Below, one piece after another: positions 18,434 through 27,487 of a stretch of 64,000 nt of DNA. The position numbers and the translations under genes are program-made. The stretch covers positions 1,131,443 through 1,195,442 of the forward strand of contig NZ_HE978585.1 of assembly GCF_000311985.1 (NCBI RefSeq). The letters run 5' to 3'. Positions within the stretch are counted from its first letter, which is position 1, and each line of letters begins with the position of its first letter. Origin of the DNA: Kallipyga massiliensis ph2 (lineage in GTDB: Bacteria > Bacillota > Clostridia > Tissierellales > Peptoniphilaceae). Below the pieces are notes generated by a model. That model worked only from the letters and a program-made list of their open reading frames with translations. It made no database searches and was not told where the DNA came from.

Positions 18434-19948
18434 ATGACTGAAAAGAAAAAGAGAGGGTCCCTATCAGCCTTTAGTATTTTGATGCTGATCCTTCTCGTTC
18501 TCTGCATTGTATCTGCAGTTCTGTCCGGATCACCCATTTCTGATAGCGTGATCAAGAACTTGGATCCTGAAAGATACGGCTCTCTCCTTGAGATTCTTGA
18601 GCAAGGCAACCATGTTGAGGTTGTTGGGGCCGGGATTAAAGATTTCTTCATGTCCATCCCCAATGGTTTTATGGATGCCTCTGACCTTATCGTCTTTATT
18701 TTCTGCATTGGTGGATTTATCGGTATCGTTATGGAAACCGGTGCCCTTCAAGCCGGCGTCCTCCACCTGGTTAAAAAGATGAAGGGCAAGGAAGAAAGAC
18801 TGATCGTCATTTTGATGTTCCTCTTCTCCTTGGGCGGAACCACCTACGGTATGGCTGAGGAAACCATCGGTTTCTATGCCCTCATTACCACCGCCATGGT
18901 CGCCGCCGGCTTCGATACCCTGGTTGCCCTGTCCACCGTTTTGATCGGTGCTACCTCCGGTGTTTTGGGTTCCACCATTAACCCCTTTGCTACCGGCGTT
19001 GCCATGTCGTCCCTCAAGTCCGTCGGCATTGAGCCCAATGTCACCTTAATCATGGGCCTGGGCGTTATTCTCTGGCTCTCCACCTATGCCATTGCAGCTT
19101 GGTATGTCACTTCTTATGCCAAGAAGGTTAAGGCGGACAAGGGTTCCACCCTTTTAACTGTCCGTGAACAGCAGATCATGGAAGAAGAACTGGGCGAGGA
19201 AGCCGCCAAGGCTGCCGAATTGGAATTCACCGGCAAGCATAAGGCTATCCTGACCGTCTTCGGCATCTCCTTTATTGTTATGATCATTTCTTTGATTTCC
19301 TGGCCCGACCTTGTCTTTGGCGGCGACGAAGATGCCTTCCTGGCTGCCATGGGTTGGACTGACTTCCTGACCGGTGAGCCCCTGGGTTGGTGGTATTTCA
19401 CTCAGTTAGCCGCCTGGTTCACCTTTGCTTCTATCATCGTTGCAGTGATTGCCGGCTTCTCGGAGAAGCACTTCATTAACTCCTTCCTGGCCGGTGCAGC
19501 GGACCTGATCTCCGTTGCCCTGATCATTGCAACTGCTCGTGGTATCACCGTTGTCATGAATGCCACCCACATGGACTTCTGGATCCTGGACAAGTCTTCC
19601 CAGCTCCTCTCCGGCGTCCCTGCCCTGGTCTTCATTCCTCTGGCCTATATCATCTACCTGATTCTTTCCTTCCTGGTGCCCTCCACTTCCGGATTGGCCG
19701 GACTCTCCATCCCGGTCATGGGCCCCTTGGCTGCAGAATTGGGCTTCAATCCGACCATCATGATTATGGTCTTCTCCGCCGCTTCCGGCGTCATCAACTA
19801 CTTCACCCCGACCTCGGGTGTTGTTATGGGCGGCGTTGCTGCCTCCCGTGTTGAGTACTCCACCTACCTGAAGTTCGTGTGGAAGTTCCTCATCATCGTC
19901 GGTATTGCCAACATCGTCATCTTAACCGCAGCGGAGATGATGTCTTAA
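18434..19948 (+). CDS. arcD: YfcC-family membrane transporter, probable arginine/ornithine antiporter
   Basis: A 504-aa polytopic membrane protein of the YfcC/DcuC-like group, with a first helix right after MTEKKKRGSLSAFS and about a dozen hydrophobic segments. The pattern GGTTYGMAEETIGFYALI and the closing NYFTPTSGVVMGGVAA are typical of YfcC proteins. In streptococci members of this family sit in arc operons as ArcD, so arginine/ornithine exchange is inferred from context. The ATG at 18434 has AAAGGAG upstream; the frame open from 18362 runs across the preceding hairpin. Confidence 0.85.
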   Translation: MTEKKKRGSLSAFSILMLILLVLCIVSAVLSGSPISDSVIKNLDPERYGSLLEILEQGNHVEVVGAGIKDFFMSIPNGFMDASDLIVFIFCIGGFIGIVMETGALQAGVLHLVKKMKGKEERLIVILMFLFSLGGTTYGMAEETIGFYALITTAMVAAGFDTLVALSTVLIGATSGVLGSTINPFATGVAMSSLKSVGIEPNVTLIMGLGVILWLSTYAIAAWYVTSYAKKVKADKGSTLLTVREQQIMEEELGEEAAKAAELEFTGKHKAILTVFGISFIVMIISLISWPDLVFGGDEDAFLAAMGWTDFLTGEPLGWWYFTQLAAWFTFASIIVAVIAGFSEKHFINSFLAGAADLISVALIIATARGITVVMNATHMDFWILDKSSQLLSGVPALVFIPLAYIIYLILSFLVPSTSGLAGLSIPVMGPLAAELGFNPTIMIMVFSAASGVINYFTPTSGVVMGGVAASRVEYSTYLKFVWKFLIIVGIANIVILTAAEMMS

Positions 19949-19980
19949 GCTATTTCATCATCGAGTAAATGATTCACTTG

Positions 19981-20008
19981 CCCCCGGCTTTGAGCCGGGG
20001 GCTTTTTT
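19981..20008 (+). terminator. Intrinsic terminator of the arc operon
   Basis: Perfect 9-bp stem CCCCCGGCT/AGCCGGGGG with a 3-nt loop, followed by C and six T. Confidence 0.92.
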
Positions 20009-20027
20009 CTGCCCATATCACTCAAGA

Positions 20028-20038
20028 TATGGTAAAAT
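20028..20038 (+). promoter_or_regulatory. Probable argS promoter (extended -10)
   Basis: TATGGTAAAAT contains an extended -10 (TGGTAAAAT; hexamer TAAAAT at 20033-20038). No clear -35 is seen at 16-18 bp. It lies between the arc terminator and argS. Confidence 0.4.
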
Positions 20039-20083
20039 GAATCAAATTCGTTTATTTTTAGTATGGTCAGATGGGAGTAGCTT

Positions 20084-21721
20084 ATGAATAATGAAAACAA
20101 ACTTCAAAGTGCTGTTGAAGGGGTTGTGAAAGACCTCTACGGAGTGGAAGGGGAAGGTCTCGTGACGATCGAGATCCCCAAAAACACGGAATATGGCGAT
20201 TATGCCACCCCGGTTGCTATGCAGCTTGCCGGGCGATTGAAAAAGAACCCCAGGGCCATCGCTGATGAAATGAAGGAGGCCCTCCTTCAGGAGAAGGACT
20301 TGATTGATACTGTGGAAGTGGCCGGTCCCGGATTCATTAATTTCCGCCTGAAATCCGATTCTTTGGGCGCTGTCATCAGCCGGGTCTTTGAAAAGGGAGA
20401 TAAGTACGGATGGAACTATTCCGGCGTCCGTAAGCCCGTTTTGGTCGAGTACGTTTCTGCCAACCCGACCGGTGACCTCCACCTGGGCCATGCCCGTGGT
20501 GCTGTTTGGGGAGACTGCATCTGCCGACTCTATAAGGCCTCCAACTACGACGTTCTCCGTGAATATTATATTAACGATGCCGGTGCACAGATGATCAACC
20601 TGGGCAAGTCCGTCTATGCTCGCTATGCCCAATTCTTCGGCGAGGATGTAAAAATGCCGGAAGATGGCTATTTTGCTGATGATGTGAAGAAGATCGGTGA
20701 GGATATTGCTCTTGAAGAAGGGGATGTCTGGCTCCACAAGGAGGAAGGTCGGATCGAACACTTTAAGCAGAAGGGCTATGAGGTGGAGCTCAAGAAAATT
20801 GAGCAGGTCCTTAAAGACCTCCGGGTGGAGTTTGATTCCTGGGTCAGTGAACAGTGGCTCTACGATTCCGGTCTGGTTGAGGAAACCATCCAAAAGCTCA
20901 AAGACCTTGGCGTCACCTATGAAGAAGATGGAGCTCTCTGGCTCAAGACCACCCAGTGGGGGGATGATAAGGACCGTGTCTTAGTCAAGTCCGACGGCAC
21001 ATTGACCTACATGACCCCGGACCTAGCCAACCACAGATTTAAGCATGACCGCGGTTACACCAAGATGATCAACCTCTGGGGTGGGGACCACCACGGCTAT
21101 GTGGCTCGGATGAAGGCGGGCCTTCAGACTCTGGGCTTTGGCCCTGACGACTTGGAAGTGGACCTGATCCAGATGATCCACCTGGTGGAGGATGGCCAGG
21201 AAGTCAAGATGTCCAAGCGGTCCGGCAACGCCATCACCATCCAGGCCTTGATTGATGATGTCGGCGTGGATGTCACCCGCTACTTCTTTGCTTCTCGTGC
21301 AGTGGAGAGCCAGATGGACTTCGACCTGGCTCTGGCCCGGTCCCATTCCAATGAAAACCCGGTTTACTATATCCAGTATGCCCATGCCCGGGCTTGCGGT
21401 GTCTTGAGAAATGCCCCTGAATTTAAGGAACAGACCGAGTTCACCCGCTTGAATGAGGAAAAGGAAGTGGACCTCTTGAAGCTCATGGATGACTTCCCCT
21501 CCATCGTTGAGGAAGCGGCGGTCCTTCGCCGGCCACACAGAATCTGCAACTTCCTGATGCAGATGGCCACCGCCTTCCATTCTTTCTATGGGTCTTCCAA
21601 GGTCATCGTTCCCGAAGATCCCGAGCTTTCCAATGAGCGGATCGGCCTGGTCATGGCCTGCCGCCAAGTCATGGAAAACGCCCTGTGGCTGATCGGAATT
21701 TCTGCCCCTGAATCCATGTAA
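20084..21721 (+). CDS. argS: Arginyl-tRNA synthetase
   Basis: Class I synthetase for tRNA-Arg, 545 aa. It has the N-terminal Add-1 domain, the HIGH-type HLGHARGAVWGD after VEYVSANPTGDL, the KMSKR segment (VKMSKRSGNAI) and a C-terminal anticodon-binding domain ending in ALWLIGISAPESM. Its place between an arginine-degrading operon and the glutamate operon may be coincidental. No T-box leader is present. Confidence 0.96.
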   Translation: MNNENKLQSAVEGVVKDLYGVEGEGLVTIEIPKNTEYGDYATPVAMQLAGRLKKNPRAIADEMKEALLQEKDLIDTVEVAGPGFINFRLKSDSLGAVISRVFEKGDKYGWNYSGVRKPVLVEYVSANPTGDLHLGHARGAVWGDCICRLYKASNYDVLREYYINDAGAQMINLGKSVYARYAQFFGEDVKMPEDGYFADDVKKIGEDIALEEGDVWLHKEEGRIEHFKQKGYEVELKKIEQVLKDLRVEFDSWVSEQWLYDSGLVEETIQKLKDLGVTYEEDGALWLKTTQWGDDKDRVLVKSDGTLTYMTPDLANHRFKHDRGYTKMINLWGGDHHGYVARMKAGLQTLGFGPDDLEVDLIQMIHLVEDGQEVKMSKRSGNAITIQALIDDVGVDVTRYFFASRAVESQMDFDLALARSHSNENPVYYIQYAHARACGVLRNAPEFKEQTEFTRLNEEKEVDLLKLMDDFPSIVEEAAVLRRPHRICNFLMQMATAFHSFYGSSKVIVPEDPELSNERIGLVMACRQVMENALWLIGISAPESM

Positions 21722-21733
21722 TTGATCAAAAAA

Positions 21734-21763
21734 GGTGCCCAAGCCGGTCTTGGACACCTTTTT
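21734..21763 (+). terminator. Intrinsic terminator after argS
   Basis: A 10-bp stem GGTGCCCAAG/CTTGGACACC with one C-A mismatch, a 5-nt loop and TTTTT. The next gene starts 25 bp on, with its ribosome binding site immediately after, so partial readthrough is likely. Confidence 0.7.
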
Positions 21764-21787
21764 CTTTTGCTTTCCAAAGGAGTTTTT

Positions 21788-22801
21788 ATGGAGTATTTTG
21801 TCAACGACTATTCTGAAATCTGCCATCCCAAAATTTTGGACCGGATGAGGGACTACCTGACTGCCCCCCAGGCCGGATATGGCTACGATAGCCACTGCGA
21901 CCGGGCCAAGGAACTTCTCTATAAAGAGATGGGCCGGAGTGATGGGGATATCCACTTTATCCCGGGCGGAACCCAGGCCAACCTGGTCGCCATCGCTGCC
22001 TTTCTCCGTCCCCACCAGGCGGTCATAGGGGCCCGGACAGCCCATATTCATGACCATGAGGCCGGGGCCATTGAATCTCGTGGACACAAGATTTACCTGG
22101 CGGATAGCCCGGACGGCAAGCTCCGTCCGGAAGCCATCGATCCCTTGGTCCAAAGCCATCAAGCAGAAAATACAGCCCATCCCAAGCTGGTCTATATCTC
22201 GGACACGACGGAAGTGGGCACGGTGTATAGCAAAAAAGAAATCAAGGCTCTGTATGACTATTGTGAGAGCCGGGACCTTCTCTTATATATCGATGGAGCC
22301 CGACTGGGGTCAGCCTTGACTTCGCCGGCCAATGATATGAGCTTGGCGGACTTCGCTAAGTATTCCCATGCCTTCTTCATTGGGGGAACCAAAAACGGGG
22401 CTATGATCGGGGAGGCTCTGGTGATCATGAAAGAAGAACTCAAGGAGGATTTCCGGGTCATCATGAAGCAGAACGGGGCTATCCTGGCTAAGTCCTTCGT
22501 CACCGGGATCCAGTTTGAAGTTCTCTTCGAGGACGGGCTCTATTATGACCTGGCCAACCATGCCAACAAACTGGCCATGAAGCTGGCCGAGGCCCTCCAA
22601 GAAAAGGGCTACGACCTGATTCAAGATGCTCAATCCAACCAAATTTTCCCCATTTTCACCAAAGAAAAAATCCGGGAATTGCGGGAGAACTTCGCTTTTG
22701 AAGATTGGGCGGAGGAGGGGGAGGGACTGTATTCGGTCCGCTTTGTCACCTCATGGGCGACCAAGGAGTCATCCGTCGATGCCCTTATCCGTGCCTTATA
22801 A
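21788..22801 (+). CDS. Threonine aldolase / beta-eliminating lyase family enzyme
   Basis: PLP-dependent fold-type I enzyme, 337 aa, resembling low-specificity L-threonine aldolase, which splits threonine to glycine and acetaldehyde. Features: HFIPGGTQANLVAI for cofactor phosphate, HDHEAGAIESRGHKI, DGARLGSAL for the ring, and the Schiff-base lysine in FIGGTKNG. The ATG at 21788 is preferred because AAAGGAG lies just before it; the upstream frame runs through the terminator. The substrate is not proven by sequence; other beta-hydroxy amino acids are possible. Confidence 0.85.
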   Translation: MEYFVNDYSEICHPKILDRMRDYLTAPQAGYGYDSHCDRAKELLYKEMGRSDGDIHFIPGGTQANLVAIAAFLRPHQAVIGARTAHIHDHEAGAIESRGHKIYLADSPDGKLRPEAIDPLVQSHQAENTAHPKLVYISDTTEVGTVYSKKEIKALYDYCESRDLLLYIDGARLGSALTSPANDMSLADFAKYSHAFFIGGTKNGAMIGEALVIMKEELKEDFRVIMKQNGAILAKSFVTGIQFEVLFEDGLYYDLANHANKLAMKLAEALQEKGYDLIQDAQSNQIFPIFTKEKIRELRENFAFEDWAEEGEGLYSVRFVTSWATKESSVDALIRAL

Positions 22802-22816
22802 ATTCTTTGTGGAACA

Positions 22817-22857
22817 AAAAGGAGGAAGGAATTGATTAGAAATTCCTTCCTCCTTTT
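22817..22857. terminator. Bidirectional terminator between convergent aldolase and iclR genes
   Basis: Perfect 17-bp inverted repeat (AAAAGGAGGAAGGAATT and its complement at 22841-22857) with a 7-nt loop. A-run and T-run flanks let it work on both strands. Confidence 0.9.
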
Positions 22858-22873
22858 CATTTTTTGTAAGTCC

Positions 22874-23623
22874 TTATTGGTAACCTAGAAGCTGGGAGAA
22901 CTGAAGGCCATATTTTTTGACCAGGCTGACCAGCTGGTCCAGTTCCTTGGAGGCCAGGTGGAGCTCAGGGACGATGGTTCCAATGGAACCGGCGAGGGAC
23001 CCGTCGGCGTTGAAGACGGGGGCAGCGATCCCATAGCAACCGGGAATATAATCGCCATAGGACCAGCCCCCTTTGTTTTTGACCAGGTCCCGAAGGTCTT
23101 CCAGCAATTGGTCTTGGGAGGAAATGGGGTAGTCGGTTCCCACTTTTCCGATATAGTTCAGGTATTCCTTCCAAAAGACCGGGCCGGAGAAGGCCAGGAG
23201 GACTTTCCGGATGGCCCCGCAGTGGAGGTCCAGACCATAGCCGAACTGCTCCACGATCTTTAACCGGGTGGGGGACTCGTATCGAGAAAGGAGGATCCCT
23301 TTGTAGTCGGACCGGATGACGAAGTAGGTGTCTTCACCCACCTCCTCGGATAAGCCCTTGAGAATGGATTGGGAGAGCTTGAGGAGGGAATTGTTGGCGG
23401 AGGCTTTTTGGCCAAGACGGATGAGGGCAGGGCCCAGGGAGTAGGTTTTGGCCTCCTCATTTTTAACGACGAAGGAGTGGGCTTGGAGGGTCTGGAGAAT
23501 CCGGTGGACGGTAGAGGGAGCCAGATCCAGGTCCCGGGAGAGGTCAGCGATGGCGCTTTCCTTGTCTAAGACCATATGGTTGAGAATATCGATGGTCCGG
23601 TCGATGGATTGAATCGTTGACAT
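22874..23623 (-). CDS. IclR family transcriptional regulator
   Basis: A 249-aa regulator with an N-terminal winged helix (QSIDRTIDILNHM, then IADLSRDLDLAPSTVHRILQTL) and a C-terminal IclR effector-binding domain (the GCYGIAAPVFNADGSLAGSIGTIVP stretch). It is transcribed away from the glutamate fermentation operon, with 226 bp between the starts, so control of that operon and of itself is the natural prediction. The ligand is unknown; an intermediate such as 2-hydroxyglutarate or glutamate is plausible. Confidence 0.92.
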   Translation of the reverse strand: MSTIQSIDRTIDILNHMVLDKESAIADLSRDLDLAPSTVHRILQTLQAHSFVVKNEEAKTYSLGPALIRLGQKASANNSLLKLSQSILKGLSEEVGEDTYFVIRSDYKGILLSRYESPTRLKIVEQFGYGLDLHCGAIRKVLLAFSGPVFWKEYLNYIGKVGTDYPISSQDQLLEDLRDLVKNKGGWSYGDYIPGCYGIAAPVFNADGSLAGSIGTIVPELHLASKELDQLVSLVKKYGLQFSQLLGYQ

Positions 23624-23681
23624 GCTTTTTCCTTTGCTGAAATAAGTCCAATAGGGGCTAGGGGATATAAATGATACTTGT

Positions 23682-23687
23682 ATTATA
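23682..23687 (-). promoter_or_regulatory. -10 element of the iclR promoter
   Basis: On the minus strand the hexamer reads TATAAT, about 55 bp before the iclR start. The -35 position holds only TTCTTT. An imperfect palindrome ATACTTGTAT at 23675-23684 overlaps this -10 and could be an autoregulatory site. Confidence 0.45.
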
Positions 23688-23724
23688 ACAGATGAAAAAA
23701 GTCTAAAGAATTCCAGGGCATAAA

Positions 23725-23753
23725 TTGACGAAAAAGTCCCTATCTTATATCAT
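23725..23753 (+). promoter_or_regulatory. Promoter of the gctA operon
   Basis: TTGACG (23725-23730), a 17-bp spacer, and TATCAT (23748-23753) form a good housekeeping-type promoter. The start of transcription would be near 23760, leaving a leader of about 90 nt before gctA. Confidence 0.65.
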
Positions 23754-23768
23754 TAAATAGAAAGACTG

Positions 23769-23798
23769 GGAATGCGTTCCATGATACGGAAAGCATTC
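23769..23798. promoter_or_regulatory. Two tandem GGAANGCNTTC boxes, candidate IclR operators
   Basis: GGAATGCGTTCC at 23769-23780 and GGAAAGCATTC at 23788-23798 share the near-palindrome GGAANGCNTTC, 19 bp apart, just downstream of the gctA -10. The GGAA...TTCC half-sites resemble the known E. coli IclR box (TGGAAAT...ATTTCCA). A repressor bound here would block transcription start or early elongation. Confidence 0.4.
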
Positions 23799-23849
23799 AA
23801 GTTTGAAGGCCAGTCAAAATTGACACCTGAAAGGTTGAAGGAGGATGAC

Positions 23850-24866
23850 ATGGACAAAACGATGTCACTATCGGAGGCGGTTGCCAAATATGTAGAAGAT
23901 GGCGACGTCCTGAGCTTGGGCGGATTTACCACCAACCGCAAGCCCTATGCGGCCGTATACGAGATTTTGCGTCAGGGAAAGAAGGATTTTGTGGGTTGGC
24001 CCGGACCGGGTGGGGGCGATTGGGACCTCTTGATCGGTGAAGGAAGAGTCAAGGCCTACATCAACTGCTATACGGCCAACTCCGGATTTACCAATGTGGC
24101 TCGTCGTTTCCGGGCAGCCATTGAAAGCGGCCAACTGAATTATGAGGACTATTCGCAAGACGTTTTAATGCTCCAGCTCCATGCTTCCGCCTTAGGCCTT
24201 CCCTTCCTCCCGGTGAGTTTAATGCAGGCTTCCGGCCTGGAAGAGTATTGGGGGATGTCCGAGGAAAAGAGAAAGACCCTGGACAAGGTGGACAACAAGA
24301 AATTGGTTCGGATGGAGAATCCCTTTAAACCCGGCGAAGAAATCCTCGCCGTCCCCGTACCCCGGCTGGATACCGCCATCATCCATGCCCAGATGGCCAG
24401 CCCCGACGGAACAGCGATCATCATGGGAGACGAATTCCACGATGTCGATATCGCTATCGCCGCCAAGAAGGTCATCATCACCTGTGATGAATTGGTTTCC
24501 AATGAATTTATCCGTCAGGATCCCAGCAAGCCCAACATCTTCAGCGGCTGTGTAGATGCTGTGGTCCATGTTCCTTTCGGTGCATGGCCCTCCCAGTGCT
24601 ATGGCTATTATGATGACGATCCCCAAGCCCTCCGGGAGTATGACAAGGCTTCCCGCTACCAGGATGCTGCCGATGCCAAGGCCAGCCTGGAGAAAAAAGG
24701 TCTGGAATACGATGAAAAGAATCCTCCTGAGACCTTTGAAGACTACTGCCAGAAGTGGATCTACTCCGTTGAAAATCAAGACCAGCTCCTGGATAAAATC
24801 GGTGGCGCCCGCCTGACCAAGTTAAGAGTAGTTCCGGGTTTGGGTTACTCCACGTCCATCAAATAA
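23850..24866 (+). CDS. gctA: Glutaconate CoA-transferase subunit A
   Basis: With GctB it transfers CoA from acetyl-CoA to (R)-2-hydroxyglutarate or glutaconate. Hallmarks shared with the Acidaminococcus fermentans enzyme: LGGFTTNRKPYAAVYEILRQG, GGDWDLLIGEGRVKAYINC and the ending VVPGLGYSTSIK. 338 aa, slightly longer than the roughly 320-aa reference because of about 20 extra residues near KASLEKKGLEYDEKNPPET. ATG 23850 is chosen because GAAGGAGG precedes it by five bases; earlier in-frame ATGs lie in the operator region. Confidence 0.96.
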   Translation: MDKTMSLSEAVAKYVEDGDVLSLGGFTTNRKPYAAVYEILRQGKKDFVGWPGPGGGDWDLLIGEGRVKAYINCYTANSGFTNVARRFRAAIESGQLNYEDYSQDVLMLQLHASALGLPFLPVSLMQASGLEEYWGMSEEKRKTLDKVDNKKLVRMENPFKPGEEILAVPVPRLDTAIIHAQMASPDGTAIIMGDEFHDVDIAIAAKKVIITCDELVSNEFIRQDPSKPNIFSGCVDAVVHVPFGAWPSQCYGYYDDDPQALREYDKASRYQDAADAKASLEKKGLEYDEKNPPETFEDYCQKWIYSVENQDQLLDKIGGARLTKLRVVPGLGYSTSIK

Positions 24867-24887
24867 ATCAGGAGAAAGGAGAGAGAC

Positions 24888-25679
24888 ATGAGCGATTATA
24901 CACAATATACCAAACAAGAAATGCAGGCCTATGCCATCGCTAAGTTCATTGAAGAAGACCAGATCGTTACCGTCGGAACCGGCCTTCCTTTGATCGGGGC
25001 ATCCTTGGCCAAGAAAGTCATCCAGCCCTCCTGCCACTTGATTGTGGAGTCCGGTTTGATGGACTGTGCCCCGGTTGAAGTTCCCCGTTCAGTGGGAGAC
25101 CTCCGCTTTATGGCCCATTGCGCCGTCCAGTGGCCCAACGTCCGCTTTGTGGGCTTTGAAACCAATTCCTACCTCAATAAGAAGGACAATATGATTGCCT
25201 TTATCGGAGGGGCGGAAATCGACATTTACGGCAACGTCAACTCCACCTGCATTGGAGACTACAACAATCCCAAGGTTCGCTTCACCGGATCCGGCGGAGC
25301 CAACGGGATTGCCACCTACCAAAACACCATCATCATGATGCAACACCAATCCAGACGCTTTGTTGACAAGATTGGCTATATCACCAGTCCCGGTTGGATG
25401 ACCGGGCCCGGCAGCCGGAAAGCCGCCGGACTTCCTGAGGACCGGGGTCCTCGGATGGTGGTCACCGACCTGGGCATTTTCAAGTTTGACGACGAAACGA
25501 AGAAAATGTACCTAGCCTACTATTATCCCTACTCCAGCCCTGAAATCTGCCAGGAGAATACCGGCTTCGAGATTGATACCTCTCGTGCCCAGCTTATGGA
25601 AGGACCGGATCCTGAGATTATCCGGATTATCCGCGAAGAGATTGACCCGGGTCAGGTATTTATTAAGTTGAAGAAGTAG
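24888..25679 (+). CDS. gctB: Glutaconate CoA-transferase subunit B
   Basis: Catalytic subunit, 263 aa. The active-site glutamate that forms the CoA thioester in the A. fermentans enzyme (Glu54) is exactly at residue 54 here in VESGLMDC. GSGGANGIATYQNTIIMMQH and the C-terminal REEIDPGQVFI are also conserved. It follows gctA by 21 bp. Confidence 0.97.
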   Translation: MSDYTQYTKQEMQAYAIAKFIEEDQIVTVGTGLPLIGASLAKKVIQPSCHLIVESGLMDCAPVEVPRSVGDLRFMAHCAVQWPNVRFVGFETNSYLNKKDNMIAFIGGAEIDIYGNVNSTCIGDYNNPKVRFTGSGGANGIATYQNTIIMMQHQSRRFVDKIGYITSPGWMTGPGSRKAAGLPEDRGPRMVVTDLGIFKFDDETKKMYLAYYYPYSSPEICQENTGFEIDTSRAQLMEGPDPEIIRIIREEIDPGQVFIKLKK

Positions 25680-25681
25680 AT

Positions 25682-25710
25682 AAGGGCAAGGACCCCGGTC
25701 GGGGCCCTTT
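25682..25710 (+). promoter_or_regulatory. Intercistronic hairpin gctB-gcdA
   Basis: AAGGACCCCG (25688-25697) pairs with CGGGGCCCTT (25700-25709) with one A-C mismatch; an alternative outer pairing AAGGGC/GCCCTT is possible. Only TTT follows. It may partly uncouple the transferase genes from the decarboxylase and dehydratase genes. Confidence 0.45.
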
Positions 25711-25729
25711 CATGAAAGGAGACGCTAGC

Positions 25730-27487
25730 GTGAGTCAAGAACTCTATTCCATGCCCTCATATTTCCAGGCTATGCCTTCTGTAGGAAGTCCTCTTAGGAA
25801 GGTGGATGAAGCAAATTGCCAGGAATTAAAGGCCATTGAGAAAGAAATTGCGGAATTAATCCAGGAAGCCCGGGAAGCCGGGAAGCCCACGGATAAGGTC
25901 CACCAATCCGGGGAAATGACCGCCATGGAGCGGATTAAGATCCTGGTGGATGACGGGATATTCCTCCCTTTAAACAGCCTCTACAACCCCCAGGACAATA
26001 AAAACGGGTCCACGGGAATTATCAAGGGGCTGGGAAAAATTTCCGGCAAGTGGTGCGTCATCGTCGCATCCGATAACAAGAAGCTGGCAGGGGCCTGGGT
26101 TCCCGGACAGTCGGAGAACCTGATCCGGGCCTCCGACACCGCTAAGCTCATGAAAATTCCCCTGGTCTATGTATTAAATTGCTCCGGCGTTAAGTTGGAT
26201 GAGCAGGAGAAGGTCTATGCCAACCGCCGGGGAGGCGGGGCCCCCTTCTACCGGAATGCCGAACTCAACCAGCTGGGCATCCCCGTCATCGTGGGGATTT
26301 TCGGAACCAACCCGGCCGGTGGGGGATACCACTCCATCTCGCCCACCATCCTCATTGCCCACCAGAAGGCCAATATGGCGGTCGGCGGTGCAGGAATCCT
26401 GGGCGGGATGAACCCCAAGGGCTATATGGACCTGGAAGGGGCCCAGCAATTGATTGAGGCGACCAAAAAGGGGACATCCGAGGCTCCCGGTCAAGTCCGG
26501 GTCCATTATTCGGAAACCGGCTTCTTCCGTGAAGTCTATGCGGATGAGGAAGGGGTCCTGGCCGGTATCCGGAAGTATATCGACTACCTCCCGGCCTATA
26601 ACCTCCAGTTCTTCCGGGTGGATGACCCCCAGGAACCCCAGTATTCCCAGGAAGACCTCTATACCCTGATTCCCCACAACCAGAAGCGCCAGTTTAAGCC
26701 CTATGAGCTGATTGCCCGTCTCTTCGACAATTCCCAGTTTATGGAATTCAAGAAGGGCTATGGTCCGGAAATCATCTGCGGCCTGGCCAAGGTCAATGGC
26801 CTCTTGGTGGGAACCGTAACCAACAACCAGGGCCTGATCATGAACTATCCGGAATATGTCCAGGGCCGAGTGGGCTTGGGCGGGAAACTTTACCGCCAGG
26901 GCCTGATTAAGATGAACGAATTCGTCAGCCTCTGCGCAAGAGACCGGATCCCCATTGTCTGGCTCCAGGACACCACCGGCATCGATGTCGGGGATGACGC
27001 CGAACGGGCCGAACTTCTGGGCCTGGGTCAATCCCTCATCTACTCCATCCAGAACTCCAAGCTGGCCCAGATGGAAATCACCGTCCGGACCGGTTCCGCT
27101 GCAGCCCACTATGTCATGGGCGGTCCCCAGGGGCATACGACCAACGTCTTCTCCTTGGGTACAGCAGCAACCGAGATGAACGTCATGAACGGGGAGACAG
27201 CGGCTGCCGCCATGTACTCCCGCCGCCTGGTGAAGGAAGAAGCGGCCGGTCACGACCTGGAACCCACGATCGAGAAGATGAACCACTTGATCGAAAACTA
27301 CAAGGAAAAATCTACACCAAAATACTGCGCCAAGATTGGACTGGTCGATGAAATTGTGGAAATGAACAAGATGCGGGCCTATATCATCGCCTTTGCTGAA
27401 GGCTACTACCAGAATCCCGACTCCATCTGTCCCATCCACCAGATGCTGACCCCCAGGGTCATCCGGGACTACGACAATCTTCATTAA
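25730..27487 (+). CDS. gcdA: Glutaconyl-CoA decarboxylase alpha subunit (carboxyltransferase)
   Basis: Moves CO2 from glutaconyl-CoA to the biotin on the gamma subunit. It is a 585-aa crotonase-fold carboxyltransferase with two half-domains; NKKLAGAWVPGQSENLIRASDTAK, GGAGILGGMNPKG and QDTTGIDVGDDAERAELLGLGQSLI match the A. fermentans subunit closely. A GTG start at 25730 is proposed: AAAGGAG (25714-25720) is at the correct distance and the resulting N-terminus fits, whereas the ATG at 25712 overlaps that site. Confidence 0.96.
   Translation: MSQELYSMPSYFQAMPSVGSPLRKVDEANCQELKAIEKEIAELIQEAREAGKPTDKVHQSGEMTAMERIKILVDDGIFLPLNSLYNPQDNKNGSTGIIKGLGKISGKWCVIVASDNKKLAGAWVPGQSENLIRASDTAKLMKIPLVYVLNCSGVKLDEQEKVYANRRGGGAPFYRNAELNQLGIPVIVGIFGTNPAGGGYHSISPTILIAHQKANMAVGGAGILGGMNPKGYMDLEGAQQLIEATKKGTSEAPGQVRVHYSETGFFREVYADEEGVLAGIRKYIDYLPAYNLQFFRVDDPQEPQYSQEDLYTLIPHNQKRQFKPYELIARLFDNSQFMEFKKGYGPEIICGLAKVNGLLVGTVTNNQGLIMNYPEYVQGRVGLGGKLYRQGLIKMNEFVSLCARDRIPIVWLQDTTGIDVGDDAERAELLGLGQSLIYSIQNSKLAQMEITVRTGSAAAHYVMGGPQGHTTNVFSLGTAATEMNVMNGETAAAAMYSRRLVKEEAAGHDLEPTIEKMNHLIENYKEKSTPKYCAKIGLVDEIVEMNKMRAYIIAFAEGYYQNPDSICPIHQMLTPRVIRDYDNLH

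Noticed and set aside
21023-22180. 385-codon minus-strand frame across argS and the aldolase gene
   Set aside because: Spans a terminator and two well-supported plus-strand genes and has no recognisable domain or ribosome binding site.
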